NCBI RefSeq assembly: GCF_019175285.1
Contig: NC_056527.1
Span: 53,615,486 to 53,679,485 of the forward strand
DNA: 64,000 bases
Origin: Sceloporus undulatus
Lineage: Eukaryota > Chordata > Lepidosauria > Squamata > Phrynosomatidae
Direction: 5' to 3'
Position 1 is the first letter of the stretch. Each line of letters begins with the position of its first letter. The notes beneath the pieces were generated by a model. That model saw only the letters and a list, made by a program, of their open reading frames with translations, was not told the DNA's origin and ran no database searches. Position numbers and translations under genes: made by a program. Below, piece after piece: positions 33,589 to 44,740 of the stretch.

Positions 33589-33821
33589 TCCTCTGTTGTG
33601 TAGTGGTTTTACTCATTGGACTAGGATTCCCGGCGTCCAGAGTTTGAATCACTACTCAGTCCTGAAAAGCCTCTGGGTGACCTTGGAGAAGCCACACTCT
33701 CAGCCTCAGAGGATAGTAGTGGCAAACACCCTCTCAACAAATCCTTCCAAGAAAATCCCCTGATAGATTTGGTTTAAGGTGACTGTAAGGCACAAATGAC
33801 TTGAAGGCAAACAACAACAAG
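33589..33821 (+). mobile_element. tRNA-derived SINE, full length
   Basis: Head AGCTAGCATCC..GTGTAGTGG, GAGTTTGAATCACTAC B box, GGGTGACCTTGGAGAAGCC, and the tail ACTTGAAGGCAAACAACAAC. Same family as 22665. Confidence 0.8.
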
Positions 33822-36714
33822 ATACCAGTCATGATGTGTGTATGATAGGGACCTGGATCTTGGTGCTGAGAGAATTATCCTGATTACAACCATTTCCCCT
33901 ACACTGTCATTGCCCTTTTGCAGGTAGTGTGTGTGTAGGTGTGTATATAAAAAGAACTAAACACACACAACCCCTATGAAATATATAGTTGTCAGGGAGG
34001 GAGGAGAAGATTAGAAAGAAAGTGGTGCTAGTGGAAACTCATTTCTGACATTGTAGTTCTGATCCTAAATGTTCCTTTTTCCAGCTGCTACAATTTAAAT
34101 AGCTGGGAACAGATATTAGAAAATATGGACAGCTGGAGGGTATGAGATTGGTGGTAGGTTGGTGATTTCCAATTCTATTCAGTTCTGGTGCACCATGGCC
34201 AATTTCTAGTTAGACACTTGTGGCCACTGACCAATTGGACTGCCTCTGTTATCTTCAAGATCATTCTTTTACACCATTACCCTATATAGAAAAAAATGGA
34301 AATGTGACTAGTTGAATAGATTGCATTGTGGTCCTTTGCGAGTATATTTGACTGTGTTCCTCATGTTCATAAACAGTTTGGATTTTCTAGGATGTGGTAG
34401 CTGACAAAGCAAACATGAAGCCTAAACCCTCCACTTTTTGCTTCCACTGTTTATAAGCCCCTTGGAGGAATTGCAGCTGCTGAGGGAACAGTCTCCGACG
34501 TGGCATTATTTAATGAGAATGAGCAAGATGGAAAGGATTGCTTATCCAGTAGGGAAACGTTGCAAAAATGCAAGTTGGTTTTTAAGAGCTTGTCTGGCAA
34601 AGCTACTGTTTATGTAGGGTCACCAAAATGTCCTTTATTTTGCAGCATGTTTAGTGTTACACTCTCTGCACACTGGAGATTATAATGATTCCTTACGTAT
34701 TTAGATGTGTTCAACTTGCAACTAAGAACATTGAATAGAAAAGACATGTGATTTTAAGTATTTGGTCCTTCAGGTGTTTTGTACTTCATCTTCCAGAAGC
34801 CCTGACCATTGGCTCAGCTGGCTGGGGCTTCTGGAAAAGGAAATCCAAACTCCTGGAAGACCAAAGTTTGACAACTACTGGTGTGGAACATTTAAAAACC
34901 AGATTGGGTTTAGTCTTAGCTTTAGGCTGAGATTCTATACAGTGGAGGATTTCCCTGAATTATCAGCGCTTATTGTTTGATTATACTAGTGTCCCATAAT
35001 TATGCTATTACAAAGATATAATGACGACATTAATGTCCAACCATTGCATCTTATTTTAGATTTTGGAATTCCATGTAAGGGAGATAATCTGTATGATTTC
35101 TTTCCCTTTGCCCCCCTCCTAGCCCATTTTCTACAAACATAGTGCTAACTTAGTTGACATAACACCATACTTGTGTGACACTTTTGCACTACAACTATAC
35201 AATTTTTTTAAAAAAATCCAAACTGGCCATAGGGTTTCTGGAGAAAGACCATGGGATGGGGTCAGAGTCTTGTTCATGTATAGGAATCTTGGATAAATTT
35301 TTTCACTAAAATAGGGGAAATGAAAAATCAAAATATGGTGGCCAGTCTGGAAATTGGTTTTGTGTCTCTTTTTCATCAAGATAAATGTAAATGTACATAA
35401 TGAATTAACTAACTTTCTGTGTTTGCTATCTAGATTAGAAATAGCAGAAAACTGGAAAGGATATAATCTTCCTCCTTTAGACTGTTGAAAAAGCAAAATA
35501 CAGTATTTGGCTCTAATGGAGAAATTGCCTTCCCAAATTAGATAAGTAGTTACACACAGTCACATGCAGATGCAACAGCATTTGGTTTTCTTTTATCCAG
35601 TGCATGAATCTGTGGGCAACTGTGAAAGGCTAGGGGGTTGCATTTGTTTCCCGGGACAACTTGATAGTCCACCTTTCCCATAAAATCCCTCCCCCCCCTA
35701 TGGATAATGGGAGTATTTTCACCATGCTTTTATCCTTCAACAAATTATTTCTTTGTTGATTGATTCTGTTCCAAATTATTTCTATACTGTATTCCATTGA
35801 AACAGATCAATTAAAATATACACTGGGTTATATAGCAGTGGACCAGAGCTCAAAAAAGTTTGTTACTGTATCTGATTATAATTCCCAATAGCCATGATGG
35901 TTGGGGGATTTTGGGATGCAGTTCTAAAAGTTATTTTTCCAAGCTCTAAGAGATGTGGATGTCTTCTTTTTCTGCAAAGCAGGAAAGAAAGTGAAAACCA
36001 AGCAGGAATGGCATGCACAATTGGTCCTTCTGTCACCTTTGTGATATTTAAATACATGGAGGCCAGGTGGGTTGCAGTGTGAAGAAGGCCCTCCTCAAAG
36101 CAAGAATGTTATTAGACAGCATCTCCCATAATCTCTCACCATTGGCTGTGTTAATACGTATGAGAGGAGGTGCAGTCCAAGAATATCTGAAAGGCCATAG
36201 TTTATTCACCTCTGCTTATTGTGTGCATTCAGAGGAGTCCTTTGAGAGATCAGCCGAGTCAAAGCTTTGATGAAAAACAAGGTAAAGCTTCTATTAGTAA
36301 GATTAGGGATGAGCAAAGTGTGACTCATAGGTTGCATGTAGCCCTGCCTGCGGGTTGTCAAACTTTTTTTGCAATTAAAAAGAAGTTTTGCTCCCAAATG
36401 CCCCAATTGACATCTAGGTGTGTGGAGGACATTTCTACCATGTTTGGAGGCCCTTGGCTCCAAAGGAATAAAAAAACAAACAAACTTGTCCACTTTTTGG
36501 CCCCGATCCCCCAAATGGTGAATCTGTCCCCTAGAGAGCATTTGGGAGCATTTTAAAACGGTGCAATGTGGACTACAACCCTCCAAACTTTTCTAGAGCT
36601 ATTGCGGCCCCCCTAGCCTACCAAAGTTGCCTACCCCTGAGTTAGTTGCTGCTGAAGAGAAGAACTCAAGACCTTCTTGCTTATGGTAGATGGTACCTGA
36701 GATAAATAATAATG
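33822..36714. other. intergenic, no gene recognised
   Basis: Mostly unique AT-rich DNA. There are short palindromic repeats at about 34780-34870 (CTTCTGGAA type) and 35870-35925, and a GT run at about 33930. No conserved ORF or splice-framed segment was seen. Confidence 0.45.
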
Positions 36715-37030
36715 AAATAAATAAATAAATAAAGTTTTTATTTATATCCCGCACCTTCCTTCGATCAGGGCGGCTTACAGTATAAAATTTAAAACAACAA
36801 TACATACAATAAAATCCAAAATACATCACATATAAACAATAATAAAAAACACAGGCTAAAAGCCCCAAAGCCCTTCCTCTTGGCCACGAAAGAGGAGGGA
36901 GGCCCACAGGATTTTTAATCAGGGAATGCCTGTTGGAACAGGAAGGTCTTCAAATCCTTCCTGAATTGGGCCAGGGTGGTAGTCAAGCGGAGCTCAGTGG
37001 GCAGCGTATTCCAAAGGGATACATATGAAG
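36715..37030 (-). mobile_element. LINE 3' UTR fragment (reverse) with AATA tail
   Basis: (AATA)n then TTTTTATTTATATCCCGC, GGCGGCTTACAGTATAAAAT and an AGGTCTTCAAATCC block: the reverse of a squamate LINE 3' region, like 8545-9255 and 41235-41525. Confidence 0.65.
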
Positions 37031-37044
37031 CATATGTCTTGTTG

Positions 37045-37130
37045 GGGGCAAATTAGCTTACAGTTGTAAACCGCTTAGACACTGCTTAGGCGGTATGGAG
37101 CGGTATATAAATTAAGCTTGTTTTGTTTTT
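37045..37130 (+). mobile_element. Sauria-type SINE tail
   Basis: GGCAAATTAGCTTACAGTTG, GTAAACCGCTTAGACACTGC and GCGGTATATAAATTAAG form the 3' half of a Sauria-like SINE joined directly to the LINE fragment above. Confidence 0.65.
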
Positions 37131-38004
37131 GATTAGGACACATTCAGGTTAAAGTCTAGACTGGAAGGTTCTCAGGCTGTATTGAACTCCTGGATGATCA
37201 TTTCCTATCTCTTATAAGGATTACTTCAATAAGAGCTTACTAAATGAGTGATCAAGCCTGCGTATTTCTTTTCCTTTCCCTTTCTAAAAATCAGCTTCAG
37301 GAAATAATTAAATGAGCAATCTAATGTGTATATATTTTTCTTCTTCGTTTTTAACAAATCAGCTGCAGGAAATACTGATGCAGAACAAGACAATAAAGCA
37401 CATTTGGATGGGGAGGATCAAAACTGCACCATTTTCCTCATAAAAAATCACTCTGCTTTTAGTTGCCCTGGTAAGAAAGTTGCAATGACCCTGGAGCTTT
37501 TTTCCTTTTCTGGATGGGGGCAATTTAGGACTTATTGCAGAATCCATCACATCTGAAGTTATAACTAGAATACAACTGACTGTCCGCTATTTACTTGTTT
37601 TTCATCCTGTGTTATTTTTGTTAATACAGTATATAAACCAACTGTGCTCCATATGGTTTAAACAACATATGAGCCCTTGTGTTCCATTTCAACTAGGATA
37701 CAGCTACTCTAAACAGCAAGGTCAATAATTTATAACATCCTTTTGAGGAAGAAATGCACAAGGAAACATCTGCACTTCACAATCCCAGCTGGCTGGCTGC
37801 AGACCTGGGCTTTAATCCAACTGTAGTTGGTTATGAGCTTCCAGGTTCATAAATTAGTTAGAATAGATGTGTTCCCTTGGTCTCAATAGGATTTTTAGTT
37901 CTGACTAACCTGGCCTGGTTTGAGGTATAGATTGTAAGAACAAGTATGAGTATCACCATCAATACAAATCCAGTATTTTTCTTCTCAATATTATCACCCC
38001 TAAT
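37131..38004. other. no gene recognised
   Basis: Unique AT-rich sequence. An open frame at 37326-37556 has no homology that I recognise. Confidence 0.45.
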
Positions 38005-38006
38005 AT

Positions 38007-38108
38007 AGTCGACCCTCCATATCTATGGATTCAACCATCCATGGGTTGAAAATATTCCAGAAAGATAACCTTGATTTTGCTTTTTTATATAAAAGGCACA
38101 ATTTTACT
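38007..38108. mobile_element. family T MITE, left half only
   Basis: AGTCGACCCTCCATATCTATG to TATATAAAAGGCACAATTTTA; the right half is missing. Confidence 0.7.
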
Positions 38109-38789
38109 AACCATTAGATCTGGCAGACCTGGCTTGGAAGGGCTAGCGCACATAGACAAGGCAAGTCCTTTAAGGCTGGAATCTGGAGTGTGATGGTGGG
38201 CAATGCACCTGGGACTTGCCAAAAGGTTGGGAATCAAAGGGCACTTCTCTCTGGATATGCCACTTCTTTGTGCGAGACACCTAAATTGATTGCCCTTCTA
38301 TTTCCAAACAGCCCTGGCTATTCTTCCTCCTTGAATAATCCACTCAAACTCTTGAGAAACTGCCTTAGGACATGTTTCCTCCTATAAATATTCCCATTTA
38401 GGGCAGCCCCAAATTGGCCTTAGTTCAGTACAGCTAACCACCCTGTCCATTTCTCCCTTGACTCAAGTCTAGGCTGTGTGCTGAGCCAAACTCATTCACA
38501 GCATCCTCCAATCAGAGCTCTATGCCTGAATCCAGTAAAGTATCACCCTCTGCCAAACCTCTGAAATTGCTATCAGCTACCACCTTTTACATCATTAGTT
38601 CTTGTACGTGTGTGTGAGTGAGTGTCTTTGAGTGAAAGGTGATCTCCCTTGATGATGTAAATAAAACTAAATTAATTTGGAATCTGCAGTGTGGTTTGGA
38701 ACTGTTATACATAGGCTAGACCCATGGATTTAAAGATTTACCCCAAACCCTCTTGCTGCTTCCTATTGAGCTAAATTAATTCTTCCACT

Positions 38790-39003
38790 GAATATAATTG
38801 TAGGTCCCCTCCTGGGACCTCATCATTTTGGGTAACACATGAATTCTCATGATGTGGCCAAAGTACGACAGCCTCAATTTCAGAGCTTGGGCTTCTGGGG
38901 AAAGATCAATCTTGATTTGCTCTAGAACCCATTTATTGGTCTTTTAACAGTCCATGGCATCTGCAGAACTCTTCTCCTGCACCACATCTCAAATGAGTTG
39001 ATT
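38790..39003 (-). mobile_element. RTE/BovB-like LINE C-terminal fragment
   Basis: The minus-strand translation gives KKADKKKINSFEMWCRRR, VLQMPWTVKR and, in another frame, LKLRLSYFGHIMRI. These are the C-terminal motifs of RTE-type LINE proteins. It is broken by frame changes. Confidence 0.82.
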
Positions 39004-40108
39004 TTCTTCTTATCAGCTTTCTTCACTAATTAGTTGGAAAGGAGCTTGGGACGGATAATGGGGGAAGGGTGATTGGGCACTTGCTTTTAGCTGTAAGAAT
39101 GCTGTAAGTTATTTTTCTGGTAGGAATGTGGGAAGCCAAACTCTTGTAGTTGTTCCTTTTCAGTTTGTGGATGGGGTCATTCATCTTCCTCTTGCCATGT
39201 TGTTCAGTCTGAGAGGCAGGCATGGATGAAACCTCTCAGTGGCTCTTGACATTCTGGGCAAATTTGAAAATGTTTCTTTTTGGACTACAGCTTTCACAAA
39301 TCCCCAATGAGAATGCAGATTTGTGGGAGTTGTAGTCCATAAATTATTCCCCCCCCAACTCTGGGCTAGAGTGTTCTTTTCTGCTCAGCAGATCCAAGGC
39401 AAATACTATTATGTGCATATTTTCCCCATGCATTACCTTTTCCATTTCTCTTCCTTGGCTATGAATGAGGGTAACAAATTATCTCCAACCCCCTTTTGTT
39501 TCTTTGATCTTAAATTATTAAGTGAGGTTTTACAAATGACAAGTTTTTTTTCTAAGATGAGGCAAGCTGACTATCTCAGTCTGCTCTTCTTTATGTACAT
39601 AAGGAAACCTTTGAAGAGGATAAGAATCAATGGACATGTCAAATAGTCTAATCACAATTCATTATAAGCAATCTCTTTAATCTTGTTTATTTTTCCTGTA
39701 TTTGAAAGTATAATCCTAAGCAGTTTGATACAGCTACAAATGACTGGGGATATCAATTTGTTCCAGCTTTTTGTTACTGTTAACAAAACTATATTTGTTA
39801 AAAAAATTGGCTAATTTTCCAAGTTCTTCCATGCTGGTTAATAACAGTAACCTTTGCTATGGTTCTAAAATGCAGGAACATGGTTTGGAATAATGAAATA
39901 GAAACAGATGCTTGGTATCTGCCAACTGAGATGCTGACAGCTTATATATTCTTAAGCAGCATTTTCCAAAAATAAATACATTTAAAAAGCAACAATATGC
40001 AGGCCTGGCCCTGCTATTTAGAGTTACCGGTAGGTAACTGCCTCAGTTGACTGATGCTGAGCAATGGGCAATGGCAGCAAAATGTTGAAAAGAAAAGAGC
40101 CATTTGTA
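39004..40108. other. no gene recognised
   Basis: It includes a short palindrome at about 39275-39345 (GGACTACAGCTTTC / GGGAGTTGTAGTCC). The 107-codon open frame at 39323-39646 has no recognised domain. Confidence 0.45.
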
Positions 40109-40162
40109 CAGCGGACCCTTGGTATCCGCTGGGGTTTGGGTCCAGGACCCTCCCATGGATTA
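40109..40162. mobile_element. family T MITE end fragment
   Basis: CAGCGGACCCTTGGTATCCG to about CCCATGG: one terminal repeat and its adjoining sequence only. Confidence 0.65.
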
Positions 40163-40601
40163 ATAAGACTTACATAAATGTAGAATTAACAAGTCACATT
40201 CATTCAATAGATCCAACCTCTGGGCTCCAAAGAAGAGTGAGAAAAGTTATGCAGCAAGAATTATAAACCAGAATTTGTTGCTAATTCACAATTCTGGCTT
40301 GTTAGGTGATCAACAAACCAGAGATTCCAGTTGAGATACAAATTGATTTAGTCACTTCCATTGGTAGATGGAATCAAGAGGCATCTTGCTTCAACATGTT
40401 TGCTCTTTCCCAATAAGGCAAAATTCTTAGTACTGTATAATCTGCCCTGTGCTGAGTTAACCTGATGCTCTCTGGTTTAATGGTAGATGCATAGGCAGGA
40501 TGAAACGATGTGCATGACTTTACCTATATAGGGCCTGAGCTGTACAATGTTTTAGAGGTAATCTTCAATAATTTGAGTTCAGTAGCAAATAAGGAGCCAG
40601 A

Positions 40602-40834
40602 GGCCTGTTACAGACAGCCAAAATAAAGCTGCTTCGAGTCACTTTGGAGGTATGGTATTTCAATGATACATGTGTCCTAAGAGTCCAAAGGCCGCACCAA
40701 AGCCACGCTCCAGTCCTAAGGACTGGAGTGCAGCTTTGGTGAAGCTTCCAGACTCTTAGGACTCATGCATCATTAAAATACCATACTTCCAAAGTGACTC
40801 GAAGCAGCTTTATTTTGGCTGTCTGTAACAGGCC
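40602..40834. mobile_element. hairpin MITE family B, complete copy
   Basis: A 233-bp near-perfect palindrome from GGCCTGTTACAGACAGCC to GGCTGTCTGTAACAGGCC with centre CCAGTCCTAAGGACTGG. Arms are almost identical, which suggests youth or gene-conversion-like repair between them. Confidence 0.88.
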
Positions 40835-40934
40835 AATGTAGTTCTTTTGGAACTGAGGGGGCAAAAAATCAGTGAAGTCCTATGTAAAGTGAAGTTCCCA
40901 AATCATCTTGAAGCCCATTTTACTATATAATGAA

Positions 40935-41525
40935 TCATCATCATCATCATTTATTCCCCACCTCTCCCTATGAATTGTGGTAACAACAAAAATTAATAAG
41001 AAGGAGCTAAAAACCTTCTTGTTTTGATTAGCATTCCCGGACGCTTGTCCTGGTTAGCTTCCCCCCTCTGGCAGCAGTGGCAGGCTGGCCAGAAATTGAT
41101 TTTAATGTAATTTTAATTATTATTGTGGTTATTTTTATTGTGTTGTATTTGTATTATCTGAAATTGTATTGGTAGTATGCTGTACACCGCCCTGATCATG
41201 GGAAGGGCGGTATAAAAATAAAATTTTAATTATTTATTTATTAGACAAACAACACTAGTTAAAACACATCTGTTAAAACACAAATCAGTTTATAGGGACA
41301 AATAAGATATATACATATTAAAACAACCCACACTTAAAATTCACAATTTAATAATACTTTGGATAAGCCTAGTGGAAGAGACTGGTCTTTCATGCTCTTT
41401 TAAATTCCAACAGTGTATCCATCTGTCAAGCCTTTTTCTGGCAGGTCATTCCACAGTCTAATGGCAGCTGAAGAAAATCCAACACAAAGGTTAACAGGGC
41501 TTGGGGTTGGGTTGTGAGGCTATCG
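40935..41525. mobile_element. composite of two opposed LINE 3' ends
   Basis: A reverse LINE tail begins (ATC)n-TTTATTCCCCACC at 40935. A forward L2/CR1-like 3' end occupies about 41000-41240 (ACACCGCCCTGATCATGGG..GGGCGGTATAAAAATAAA). The reverse tail seems to continue to about 41525 (GGTCATTCCACAGTCTAATG). This suggests one inserted into the other. Confidence 0.55.
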
Positions 41526-41616
41526 TGTCTATGAAAAGCTGGAGCTGGTTAACCACCCAAACCTAGTAAATAGTGCTTTGAATCACTGGGGTCACTTGGA
41601 TCTCTATAGTGACTAT

Positions 41617-41889
41617 GGACCTAATAACACTAGAATCCTGCTAAGAAATGAGATTTAAAGTAGATTTAAAGTAGAAAAAACCTGCAAATGCATGAGGTTT
41701 ATCACACAACGTTTCTGCAAACCTGAAATAACATGAAAATAAAGTGTTCATCCCAAAAATAAAAAGATGTCATTTTTGTCCCCTTTATTTTTGCTTTATT
41801 TCAACTGTGTGTTAAACCTCCCGCGTTTGCAGTTTTTTCTACTTTAAATCTACTTTAAATCCTGTTTCTGAGTTAGTGTGATAAGGTCC
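41617..41889. mobile_element. inverted-repeat MITE (GATTTAAAGTAG type)
   Basis: GGACCTAATAACACTA at the left faces the complement of GTGTGATAAGGTCC. A doubled GATTTAAAGTAGATTTAAAG faces CTTTAAATCTACTTTAAATC. No ORF. Confidence 0.72.
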
Positions 41890-42486
41890 AGTGTTAGATT
41901 AAGGAGGACCCTACATGGTATACTTGCTTCTTTAGGCGAATGCAACTCCACCCACAACAGGCAAATATATATGCTGTAGAACAAGGACCCAATTATCTAT
42001 AGGGCCTCTCCTTTGTCAGAATTCAGCCTCAGTTCCATCACTGAATCCAGACATTTTTACTTCCTTGCCTGATTGGTGACATGACATAGAGGTACAGAGC
42101 CAGATGGTCTTCACATAGATGTCAAAGAGCATGGGATAGAACCTCATGGAACCTCACAATTCAAATGGCTTGGCGTCAAGCAGAAGTCTCCCCCCCCAGT
42201 ACTATGTTTTGAAACTAAACCTGCATGGAAGAGGGGAACCACCATTAATTACTTAATAATATACCATGGTGTATTCCCCAGCTCTAATGCAAGAAGCAAG
42301 TCCAGTAAGATACTGTTGCAAACAGTCACAAAAGCTGCTAGGGGAAAATCAAAGAATTGCATTTTTTGTCTGGCTTCTTAAATGGTAATCCACCAGGAGA
42401 ACAAAGGCTGATTGGATGCTAAATCCTAGTCTAAATTCAGACTGAAATGTGTCATTGTGTGTGGCCTGAATGCCCTAAAGGCAACG

Positions 42487-42655
42487 GCGCCCTGGCTAAT
42501 ACTTAGAAGGGAGACTGCCAATGAATATCAGGTGCTATAAGCTATATTTTGGAGGAAGGAACTGGCAAAACCACTTCTAAGTATTCCTTGTCTAAGAAAA
42601 CCCTATGAAATTCAGGGGGTCACAATAAGTCAACAGGTAACTTGAACACACAACC
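42487..42655 (+). mobile_element. 5S-rRNA-derived SINE
   Basis: CCTGGCTAATACTTAGAAGG then GAGACTGCCAATGAATATC and GGTGCTATAAGCT match the 3' half of vertebrate 5S rRNA (internal promoter region) with scattered changes. The body then runs GGAACTGGCAAAACCAC to TCACAATAAGTCAACAGG and AACTTGAACACACAAC, a tail also used by the tRNA SINEs here. It is not a functional 5S gene. Confidence 0.78.
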
Positions 42656-42659
42656 TGTT

Positions 42660-43160
42660 CATCCAGCAGCACTTGAAGATCTACCACCTTCTTGAGGACT
42701 TTTACCCAATGTGAGATAATTTGACAATTATTGTTAGAAGCTACCAGATCCCATGAATTCTTCCTCCTCCCCCCAGTAGGAAGTGATCTTGGGTTTACCT
42801 CCTTTAAGGCATCTGGGATCTTTCCATCTCTCATCCTTTTGGGTCTACCAAGTCAATCCTTGTTGGAAGGGGCCAAGATGGATGAAGACTGATAGTACAG
42901 ATTGTTGGAGAGACCTCCCCAAGCACCTTCATTGCATCTGCAATCCTCTACAATTGAAATGAACCATATGTGGGACACCAGATAGCCCTCTAGATATTTA
43001 GAACAGAATCAGTGATAGCATTTAGATTAGAATAAAAATGCGTAAATTTGTTCTCAAAATGTCTAGCCCACTTGACAGAGCAAGTAATCAAAACTCCTTT
43101 GATTCATCTAACCTCATATAGTTCATTCTGATTGGCAGGGGCTCTACAAATCCAGGATCT
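42660..43160. other. no gene recognised
   Basis: Unique-looking sequence up to the GAT microsatellite. The minus-strand 80-codon frame at 42592-42834 runs into the SINE and is not a gene. Confidence 0.45.
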
Positions 43161-43162
43161 AT

Positions 43163-43164
43163 TA

Positions 43165-43214
<50 letters not shown>

Positions 43215-43350
43215 AATAATAATAATAATAGAATTTATTTATATGCCACCCAATCACTGGGAATCTGGGTGGCTTACAACAGAGGGGATAACAGAAGGTT
43301 CCCTGCCCTCAGGCTTACAATCTAAAAAGACACAACACAAAAGGAGAAGG
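43163..43350 (-). repeat. (GAT)n(AAT)n microsatellite with reverse LINE tail
   Basis: About 16 GAT units, six AAT units, then GAATTTATTTATATGCCACC and GGGTGGCTTACAAC, a LINE 3' end in reverse whose simple-repeat tail has expanded and drifted from AAT to GAT. Confidence 0.85.
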
Positions 43351-44073
43351 GAATGGTGAGGGGGGAAGAGCATCAGGTCCAGCAATCTTCTCTTCCTCTG
43401 AGGCCTGGACCAAGGCAGATGGACTGGAGGGAGAGCTCTTCTTCTTCATTAAAGAGGGGTTTTCCTCCACTCTCTCACAGTACAGATACTAGAAGTCTAT
43501 TTAATTATATATGTGAGAGACTAAAACTAGGATATTTTTGTATGCAGGCCAGGTGCTTTACTACTTAGCCACTGTCTAAGAAATCATATTCCTTGGATTC
43601 CAGCATAGAGATTCAGATATTGTGGTTCTTCCCTAGGTTTGTGTTTTGTTATCTACTCTCAGTTCCACCCCCCATTTTCTATGCCACCATATGCAAAATT
43701 AAAGGCTTCCTCTAAATGTTACAATGTAGTAGTTAACAACTAGTATATAGAATCTGTGAGTATAAAGATGTATAAGAAGGCTAATTTTAGGTGTGTCTTG
43801 GAAAACTTGTAAAAACATGTCTGTAGTTCAGTTTGCACATTTTAACAGTTACAAACCTTAACACCATGGATGGGAACCTCTGTTTTTGGGGGGGCCCTAA
43901 TGTGAACCTCTGAGTTTCCCCAGAAGACCATGCTCCCTTCTCTATGCCACTGTTCTTAGGTGTTTTCCCATTTTTTGTATAGGGTTTCCTCATTCTAAAA
44001 AGTTTAAAAATTTTTTTTAAAGGCTTAGATACTGGCTGTAAGAGTTTTAGGCCTCCCCATATGAGCCTGCCCA

Positions 44074-44740
44074 AGTCTTATGATCTTCAAGTGAGGACTT
44101 TTCTCTCCATCTCATGATCCTCCCAGGGCCATCTTGTGAGGACATGGGAGACAGCCTTCTTAGTGGCTCTCCTAGGCTATGAAACTCCTTTCTATGGGAG
44201 GTTTGTACTCCTTTTCGTGTCAGGCAAATACCTTCATGTTTAAACAGGCCTTCAGCTTCTAACTGGTTGGAATAGAAGGCTGTGCAATAGTAAAAATACT
44301 TATTATGTGTTTTTGTGCTTTTAATTGTTTCAAATTTATATTTTAAAAGTAGTATTATAACTAGATTGACTATTAAATGTTTTTGAAAAAAAATGTATAC
44401 TACATATCGTGCAAGGTCTTTTATTTTTACTTAATTAAAATAAGTAAGGGAGCCCTGGTGACGCAATGGTTAAATGCCACTATTGCAGCCACAAGGTTTT
44501 GAGTTTGATCCCAGGCAGGGCTCCAAGCTCCTCTCTGCCTTCTATCCTTTCGTAGGTCAGTAAAATCAGTACCCAGTTTGTTGGGGACAATTGGCTTACA
44601 TATTGTAAAACATTTATGGAATGCTAGTTCACTGATAAGCAGTACTTGCTATTGTTATTGCTATATTGTGAGCTGTACTCAGACCCATTTTGGCAGAAGA
44701 CAGGATATAAATGAAATAAATAATAAAATAAATAAATAGC
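44074..44740 (+). mobile_element. L2/CR1-like LINE 3' UTR split by a Sauria SINE
   Basis: CATCTCATGATCCTCCCAGG, ACAGCCTTCTTAGTGGCTC and AACAGGCCTTCAGCTTC are typical of the 3' UTR. The terminal GACAGGATATAAATGAAATA and (AATA)n appear after the SINE at 44449-44664. Confidence 0.72.
44449..44664 (+). mobile_element. Sauria SINE, full length
   Basis: Head GGAGCCCTGGTGACGCAATG (A-box region), GAGTTTGATCCCAGG B box, CAGTACCCAGTTTGTTGGGG, and the tail ACTTGCTATTGTTATTGC. Intact in structure. Confidence 0.88.

Noticed and set aside
33589-33680. Candidate tRNA genes in SINE heads (also 22665, 44449, 9856)
   Set aside because: A- and B-box-like sequence is present but no cloverleaf or acceptor stem closes; the heads continue into SINE bodies.
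42487-42550. Candidate 5S rRNA gene
   Set aside because: Only the 3' half of 5S is present, it is mutated, and it continues into a SINE body.
43132-43359. Open frame with a run of methionines
   Set aside because: The run is the ATG phase of the GAT microsatellite.
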